Position numbers and translations under genes: made by a program. A stretch of 64,000 nucleotides of DNA from Novosphingobium sp. GTDB taxonomy: Bacteria; Pseudomonadota; Alphaproteobacteria; Sphingomonadales; Sphingomonadaceae. The notes under the pieces were generated by a model. That model was not told the origin of the DNA. It did not search any database and saw only the letters and a program-made list of their open reading frames with translations. Below are positions 58,723 through 64,000 of this stretch, piece by piece; the first letter of the stretch is position 1, and every line of letters starts with the position of its first letter. The stretch covers positions 62,001-126,000 of the forward strand of contig JAGIAR010000006.1 in assembly GCA_017744735.1 (NCBI GenBank). Reading direction: 5' to 3'.

Positions 58723-61632
58723 TCAGAAGCCGAAGCGGACGCCGGCGGTGAAGGTCCTGCCATAGGAGGTGTAGCCGGCACCGACGCTGCTGCCGGTTCC
58801 GACCGCGCCCGAAGCCCAGATGATGTTCGGATCGCCGTTCAGATAAGTCCGCACGATCGAATTGGTCAGATTGCGGCCCTCGAGATAGACCTTGATCTGG
58901 CTGGTGATGTCGAAGGAGGCGGTTGCCGTAACCCAGTCATAGGCCTTGGCGATCGCCGGCACGCCGTCGATCTCGGTGAAGTTCGAATAGGTGAACGAAC
59001 TCGAGTGATCCCATGACACGCTGAGCGAAACAGGACCCTTCTCGTAGAAGGGATTGATCGAGAAGGTGGTGGGGGAGATGCCGGCGATGCTGCCCACGTC
59101 CTCGCCCTCCACGCTCGAGCTGCTCCAGGTGTGGGTGAACTGGGCGCGAATGCCGAAGCCGTTCTTCAGCATGTGCTGCCAGCTGAGCTCGACGCCATAG
59201 ACGTTAGAATCGTCGCCGTTGACCGGTTCGACGACGCTGAACAGCAGGGGCTGGCAGGGATTGCCGTTAAAGCAGCCGACCGCACCGATATCGACGTTGT
59301 TGCGCTCGATCGTGGTGATGTCACCGCGCAGCTTCTTCCCGAACACCGCGACCGAGACCATGTTGGTCGGCTGGTAGTACCATTCCAGCGAGGCATCGAA
59401 CTGCCACGCCTTGATCGGCTTCAGCGTGGCGTTGCCGTCGTAGTAGATCACGTAGTTCTGATCGCTGGTGTCGTCGGTTTCGGTCGGCGCGAACTGGTTC
59501 AGGTTCGGCCGTGCGACCGTCTGCGCCGCGGCCAGGCGCAGGTGCAGCTTGCTGGTCAGCCCGATGTTGAGGTTCGCCGAGGGCAGTGGGATCGTGTAGC
59601 TTCCGCTCGCCGCCAGCGGCGTGGCGTCGGAATACTCGGTCACCGCGGAGGCTGTCGGGTTGGCGGTGTCCGCCACCGTCACCGAAACGATCTTGTTGAT
59701 TGCGGTGGATGCGTCGGTCTGGGTGTGGACCAGCCGCAGGCCGATGTTGCCGTTCCAGTTGTGTCCTTCGAACGACGCCTCGATATAGCCCGAGAAGGTC
59801 TTCTCGCCCACGACATAGGAATTGGTCGGATTGAACACCGGCAGGGTGTCGGCGAAATTGTAGACGCCTTCACCCGATGTGTAGTTGGGTGTGCCGTCGA
59901 GCGACTTGAGGCCGGCCAGCAGCGCGTCGGCGTTGATCAGCACCTGCGTGGTCGGGAAGTTCCCGCCGGCGCCGGCGAAATAATTCGGGAAATTGAACGT
60001 CGAGATGACGTTCTGCCCCATCGTCGCGAAAGTGATCGGCCCGGGTTGGCCGGGCAGGGTGTTGTAGAGTGTGCTGTACTGGTTCGAGCCGTTGGTCCAG
60101 TCGTTCGAGATGTCGCGGCGGGACTTGGAGCGCTTGAGAAAGCTGAACCCGGCATCGATGTGGGTCAGGATGCTGTCATCGACCGTATAGCTTCCGTCGA
60201 ATTTCGCGCCGGTCACGGTATCTTTCACCGAGAAGCCCGAGAGGCCGTCGTAATGCGTGCTCCACAGGCTCTGGTTGTCGAGCGCGCCGGAGGCCAGCGC
60301 GGACGCGTAATCGACCCCGCCGGGCATGGTCACGCTGATATTCGGCATCTCGCCCGGATTCGCCGAGAAGGTCAGCACGTTCTGGTTGTAGGGCGTCGGC
60401 GAAACCAGGCCCGCGGTCAGGAAGGTATCGGTGCCGCCTTCCGGCCGGTTGGCGCGAGAGGTGTAGACGTCGGCCTTGAGCAGCAGGTGCGGCGTCGCGT
60501 CCCATTCGAGATTGCCACCCACCAGATAGGTGCTGACCTCGCGGTGGACCGTCTGGTTGACGACCTCGGGATCGAAATTGTTGGCGGTGAACGAAGTGAT
60601 GTAGCCGTTCTGGACCGTGACGTTCGACCACTCGGGAAGGCCGTTCTCGTCATAGGTGAAGTCCGGGTAATAGGACTGGTTGTAGGCGACCTGTGGGTCC
60701 TTAAGCTTGGTGTACATCCCGTCGAGGGTGAAGTGCAGCGTGTCGCTGGGCCTCCATTCGAAGGTGCTGGTGAGCGCCAGCCGCTGCTTGCGATCGACCA
60801 CCGACCCGAACTGGATGCAGCACAGGCCGTTGACCGGCATTGCATCGACCGGCGGGTCGGAATCGGCGGTCGGGGCCGGGGGCCATACGCCAGGGCTGGA
60901 AGGATCCCAGGTCGAGTAGTTGAGCGCGTCGGTGCGGAACTTGGTGTCGGAATAGACGACGCCGAACAGGAAGCCGAGCGTCCCGGAGCTGTTGGTGTCG
61001 CTGACGAAGCCCGAGGCCTTGTAGCCCTTGTAGTGAGACATGTCGTTGTAATTGCCCTCTGCGCGGGCCGCGAGGTGGAACCCCGGCCGGTCGAAGGGTC
61101 GTGCGGAGCGCAGGTTCACCGTGCCGCCGATGCTGCCCTCGATCGCCGAGGCCTGCGGCGACTTGAGCACATCGGCACCCGAGATCACGTCGGAAGGCAG
61201 GATATCGAACGCGAAATCGCGCCCGTCGTCGTCGGTGGCGAGGATGCGATCGTTGAGCGTGGTGATGTTGTACTCCGAACCGAGGCCGCGCACGCTGACG
61301 TACTGGCCTTCGCCACCGGTGGTGCGGTTGATCGTGATGCCGGTGATGTGCTGCAGCGAATCGGCGACGTCGCTGTCGGGGAAGCGGCCGAGCTCCGTCG
61401 CATTCACGGAATCGAGCACGACATCGGACTTGCGCTTGATGTCGATCGACTTGTCGAGACTGCCACGAATGCCGGTGACCACGATCACATTGCCGGATTC
61501 GTCGAGGTCGGCCGTGTCCGAACTGCCCGAGGGCGCAGGCGCTGCGACCTCGCTTTGGGCGATCGCTGCGGTCGAGACGGAGGCAAGCATGATAGCGAAT
61601 GCGCGGGTAGCCGTATGGATGCGTGAAATCAT
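58723..61632 (-). CDS. TonB-dependent receptor, long Xanthomonas/Caulobacter (carbohydrate) type
   Basis: 969 residues from the ATG at 61632, preceded by AGGGGGTGA. Signal: TRAFAIMLASVSTAAIAQ. The plug has VVTGIRGSLDKSIDIKRKSD, VVLDSVNATELGRFPDSDVA and QHITGITINRTTGGEGQYVS, characteristic of the large receptors that Caulobacter and xanthomonads use for oligosaccharides. The barrel ends FTAGVRFGF. It is divergent from an alpha-galactosidase-like gene, so the pair probably takes up and cuts a galactose-containing oligosaccharide. TTTC-type repeats in the 337-base intergenic region suggest control by the DeoR protein. Confidence 0.92.
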   Translation of the reverse strand: MISRIHTATRAFAIMLASVSTAAIAQSEVAAPAPSGSSDTADLDESGNVIVVTGIRGSLDKSIDIKRKSDVVLDSVNATELGRFPDSDVADSLQHITGITINRTTGGEGQYVSVRGLGSEYNITTLNDRILATDDDGRDFAFDILPSDVISGADVLKSPQASAIEGSIGGTVNLRSARPFDRPGFHLAARAEGNYNDMSHYKGYKASGFVSDTNSSGTLGFLFGVVYSDTKFRTDALNYSTWDPSSPGVWPPAPTADSDPPVDAMPVNGLCCIQFGSVVDRKQRLALTSTFEWRPSDTLHFTLDGMYTKLKDPQVAYNQSYYPDFTYDENGLPEWSNVTVQNGYITSFTANNFDPEVVNQTVHREVSTYLVGGNLEWDATPHLLLKADVYTSRANRPEGGTDTFLTAGLVSPTPYNQNVLTFSANPGEMPNISVTMPGGVDYASALASGALDNQSLWSTHYDGLSGFSVKDTVTGAKFDGSYTVDDSILTHIDAGFSFLKRSKSRRDISNDWTNGSNQYSTLYNTLPGQPGPITFATMGQNVISTFNFPNYFAGAGGNFPTTQVLINADALLAGLKSLDGTPNYTSGEGVYNFADTLPVFNPTNSYVVGEKTFSGYIEASFEGHNWNGNIGLRLVHTQTDASTAINKIVSVTVADTANPTASAVTEYSDATPLAASGSYTIPLPSANLNIGLTSKLHLRLAAAQTVARPNLNQFAPTETDDTSDQNYVIYYDGNATLKPIKAWQFDASLEWYYQPTNMVSVAVFGKKLRGDITTIERNNVDIGAVGCFNGNPCQPLLFSVVEPVNGDDSNVYGVELSWQHMLKNGFGIRAQFTHTWSSSSVEGEDVGSIAGISPTTFSINPFYEKGPVSLSVSWDHSSSFTYSNFTEIDGVPAIAKAYDWVTATASFDITSQIKVYLEGRNLTNSIVRTYLNGDPNIIWASGAVGTGSSVGAGYTSYGRTFTAGVRFGF

Positions 61633-61969
61633 ATTCACCCCCTGTAGCGTTGCAAATTTCACTATGTTTCATTTGTGAGGCATTTCCCACCAAATGCAAC
61701 CCCTGTTTGCGCACGCGGGTTTGATATCGAAGGTTCGATGCCATTCGGACCAGAAACCGCCTTTCGCCGCGAGAGCGACGGTTTTCAGCGGGACATAAGG
61801 CAATGGCATCCGCCGCCGTCTGGCGGGGAGCGCTCCGCGCCGTGCATCAAGTCAGCGGAAGTCGAAGGGCCCTTAGTTTCATTTTCGTTTGCGTTTGTCC
61901 TCACCTCGTGCAACTTGCCCGAGAGCAAGCGCTTTCGATAGGCGCCCACCTCGTCCGAAGGGGAAGCCA
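61633..61969. promoter_or_regulatory. Divergent promoter region of receptor and glycoside hydrolase
   Basis: This 337-base intergenic region has no gene. It holds TTTCATTTG (61667-61675) near the receptor, three tandem hexamers TTTCAT-TTTCGT-TTGCGT (61877-61894) followed by TTTG, and the palindrome AAGCGCTT (61927-61934) 36 bases before the hydrolase start. TTTC-type repeats are the building block of AgaR-like DeoR operators, and AAGCGCTT is the core of many LacI-type operators, so two kinds of sugar regulator may act here. Both assignments are inference. Confidence 0.4.
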
Positions 61970-64000
61970 ATGAGCAATCCGGGACTCACGCGCAGGGCCA
62001 CGCTGGGGGGGCTGATGTGCGGCGCAGCCTTCGTCGGCGGCGCGGTGGCAATGCCCCAACTCGCGTGGGCGGCGCCGGCGCCGACCGTAAGCCTTTCGGA
62101 CGGCGTCCTGACGTTCGAGTTCGATAGCGGATTGCATTCGCGCCTGTCGCGACAAGCGGAGATGTTGACGTCGATGGAGGCCGGCGAAGGCGTCCGGCTG
62201 GCCGATGGGAAGGTGCTCGATCGCTTCGTGATGCTCGGGCACGAGGAAACACCCGTCGCCGGAGGCAGGCGCCACTCGCTGAGGGGTCTGGCGGAGGCGC
62301 AGCTGGAAAAGCGTGTCGATCTCCTGTTCCGGGACTTTTGCCCTGGCGCCGCGCTGATGACGGTCGGCTATCGCAATGTTGGCAAGCAACCCCTCGCGAT
62401 CGCCAGGTGGTGGGTTGCCGCCCACACGCTGCTCCGGCATCCCAAGGGGGCGTGGACCTTTTCCGGCGCGTCGCATCCCGACCGGCGCGATTGGGTGCAG
62501 CCGGTGGCGCGCGATTTCCAGCAGCGCAATTACATGGGGATGAACGGGTCGGACTATGGTGGCGGCACACCGGTGTCGGTGGTGTGGCGCCCCGATGTCG
62601 GCCTTGCGGTCGGCCATGTCGAAAAGGTGCCGAAGCTGATCGCGCTGCCGGTGTCTTCCCAGCCCGACGGGACGCGCATCGCGATCGAGGGCGACCAGCC
62701 GATCCTGCTCTTGCCGGGCGAATCGACCACCCTGCCGGAAACCTTCGTGATGGTGCATTCGGGCGATCATTTTGCCCCGCTCGATGCCTATCGGAGGCTC
62801 ATGGCGGAGCGGGGTCTCGCGGCTCCGCCGGTGCCCGATTCAAGCTATGCGCCGATCTGGTGCGCCTGGGGGTACGAGCGCAATTTCACCCTTGAGCAGG
62901 TCTACGGCACGCTACCCAAGGCAAAGTCGATCGGGTGCGACTGGGCGGTGCTCGACGACGGCTGGCAGAAGGCGATCGGCGACTGGACCGCAGACACCGG
63001 CAAGTTTCTGGAAGGGAATGCAGGGATCAAGGCATTCGCCGACCGCATCAAGACCTACGGCATGCGTCCCAAGCTGTGGATCTCGCCCCTATCGGCCGCG
63101 CCGGGGAGCGATCTGATGCGTGAGCATCGCGACATGTTGCTGCTCGACGCAGACGGTGCTGCGCAGAACGTAAGCTGGTGGAACAGTTACACCCTGTGCC
63201 CGGCCTATCAACCGACCGTCGAATATTTCAAGGCGGTCACGCGGCGCATCATCGGCGATTGGGGCTTCGAAGGACTGAAGATCGACGGGCAGGACCTGAA
63301 TGGTGTCGCGCCGTGCTACAACCCGGCGCACAACCACGCGCGGCCCGAGGAATCGGTCGAAAAGCTGCAGGATTTCTGGAAGGCGATCTACGACACCGCG
63401 ATTGGCATCGATCCGGATACGAATATCGAAATCTGCCCCTGCGGCGATTCCTTTGCGTTCTTCAACATCCCGGCGATCAACAACACGCCCGCTTCCGATC
63501 CGGAATCCTCATGGCAGGTCCGCCTCAAGGGCAAGACCTTCAAGGCGATGATGGGGCCTTCGGCGCCGTTTTCGGGCGATCATGTCGAGCTGAGCGATGG
63601 CGGGGACGATTTCGCCTCGACCTACGGCATCGGCGGCATCCCCTCGACCAAGTTCACCTGGCCCAAGGACACCGACGAGCCGACCGACCGGCTGCCACCC
63701 GGCGGCTTCGCGCTGACGCCGGAAAAGGAAGAGCTCTGGCGCCACTGGATCGCACTCTATCGCAGGAACATGCTGTCCAAGGGGCAATATCGCGGAGAAC
63801 TCTACGATATCGGCTTCGACCGGCCCGAGGGCCATGTGGTGGCGGCCGACGGCAAGCTGCATTATGCGTTCTACGCCACGGAATGGGACGGGCCGATCGA
63901 GCTGCGCGGCCTGGCAGAAGGCACCTACCGGCTCACCAACAGCTTTACCGGCGAGCCCCTCGGTACCGCCACCCCCACCGGCAACCTTATCGACGCCAAG
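61970..64000 (+). CDS. Exported alpha-galactosidase-like glycoside hydrolase (GH36/GH27 type; 3' end beyond window)
   Basis: 677 codons visible and open to the window edge; start after GAAGGGGAA. A twin-arginine signal (LTRRATLGGLMCGAAFVGGA) ends near QLAWAAPAP. An N-terminal beta-sandwich (residues 35-280) is followed by a TIM barrel with WCAWGYERNFTLEQ, VLDDGWQKAIGDW, LKIDGQDLNGVAP (nucleophile Asp439), NIEICPCGDSFAF and SWQVRLKGKTFKAMMGPSAP. These match clan GH-D alpha-galactosidases/alpha-N-acetylgalactosaminidases. It should cleave alpha-galactosides in the periplasm delivered by the adjacent receptor. The C-terminal domain is only partly seen. Confidence 0.85.
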   Translation, partial: MSNPGLTRRATLGGLMCGAAFVGGAVAMPQLAWAAPAPTVSLSDGVLTFEFDSGLHSRLSRQAEMLTSMEAGEGVRLADGKVLDRFVMLGHEETPVAGGRRHSLRGLAEAQLEKRVDLLFRDFCPGAALMTVGYRNVGKQPLAIARWWVAAHTLLRHPKGAWTFSGASHPDRRDWVQPVARDFQQRNYMGMNGSDYGGGTPVSVVWRPDVGLAVGHVEKVPKLIALPVSSQPDGTRIAIEGDQPILLLPGESTTLPETFVMVHSGDHFAPLDAYRRLMAERGLAAPPVPDSSYAPIWCAWGYERNFTLEQVYGTLPKAKSIGCDWAVLDDGWQKAIGDWTADTGKFLEGNAGIKAFADRIKTYGMRPKLWISPLSAAPGSDLMREHRDMLLLDADGAAQNVSWWNSYTLCPAYQPTVEYFKAVTRRIIGDWGFEGLKIDGQDLNGVAPCYNPAHNHARPEESVEKLQDFWKAIYDTAIGIDPDTNIEICPCGDSFAFFNIPAINNTPASDPESSWQVRLKGKTFKAMMGPSAPFSGDHVELSDGGDDFASTYGIGGIPSTKFTWPKDTDEPTDRLPPGGFALTPEKEELWRHWIALYRRNMLSKGQYRGELYDIGFDRPEGHVVAADGKLHYAFYATEWDGPIELRGLAEGTYRLTNSFTGEPLGTATPTGNLIDAK

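Noticed and set aside
1..64000. tRNA or rRNA genes, CRISPR arrays, transposases or prophage genes
   Set aside because: None was recognised by eye. The only sign of rearrangement is the Rieske relic at 41.75 kb, and no inverted repeats typical of insertion sequences flank it.

Overview
The window is high-GC DNA from an alphaproteobacterium, most likely a sphingomonad (Sphingomonadaceae or Erythrobacteraceae). The assignment rests on gene content rather than a marker gene: five TonB-dependent receptor genes in 64 kb, one of the long Xanthomonas/Caulobacter type, sphingomonad-style MFS, Rieske and amidohydrolase catabolic genes, and an alternative complex III operon. No rRNA, tRNA, CRISPR array, insertion sequence or phage gene was seen.

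Layout. (1) 1-9.9 kb: a catabolic island with a berberine-bridge-like flavoenzyme (cut by the left edge), aldehyde dehydrogenase, a SnoaL-like/DUF8021 protein, a TonB receptor with a probable TTG start, an Old Yellow Enzyme, a TetR regulator and an MFS transporter. (2) 10.1-10.9 kb: two overlapping stand-alone receiver proteins. (3) 11.0-14.8 kb: DUF2946 protein, a frameshifted TonB receptor and a PepSY protein, probably metal (copper) acquisition. (4) 14.9-26.3 kb: alternative complex III (actA-F plus a small membrane protein), an SCO copper chaperone and a caa3-type oxidase, in one run of twelve genes with eleven consecutive overlaps; a DUF4396 gene follows. (5) 27-32 kb: an SDR and a periplasmic PaoABC-type molybdenum aldehyde oxidoreductase. 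(6) 32-39.3 kb: catabolic module I (TetR, TonB receptor, Rieske oxygenase, SnoaL-like protein, MhpB-like class III extradiol dioxygenase, alpha/beta hydrolase, FAH-family enzyme). (7) 39.3-56.3 kb: catabolic module II (M24 creatinase-like protein, metallo-beta-lactamase fold protein, GST, two FAD monooxygenases, two MFS transporters, TetR, Rieske oxygenase, FAH enzyme, type I extradiol dioxygenase, TonB receptor, two exported amidohydrolases). (8) 56.5-64 kb: DeoR-type regulator, exported amidohydrolase, a long carbohydrate-type TonB receptor and an alpha-galactosidase-like glycoside hydrolase cut by the right edge.

How it works together. Modules I and II look like two parallel outer-membrane-to-ring-cleavage pathways. 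Each has its own receptor, Rieske oxygenase, ring-cleavage dioxygenase and FAH enzyme, but the dioxygenases come from unrelated superfamilies and the modules carry different operator sequences. The most notable non-coding signal is an 18-bp dyad, ATTCC(T)-N6-(A)AGAAT, found in essentially every promoter region of module II (41.8-54.2 kb), including that of its TetR gene. It defines a compact putative regulon. Module I instead has one elaborate 29-bp double dyad between its TetR gene and its receptor. Two genes (the TonB receptor at 11.5 kb and actA) show single-base frameshifts, and a 3' relic of a second module II Rieske oxygenase lies at 41.75-41.84 kb.
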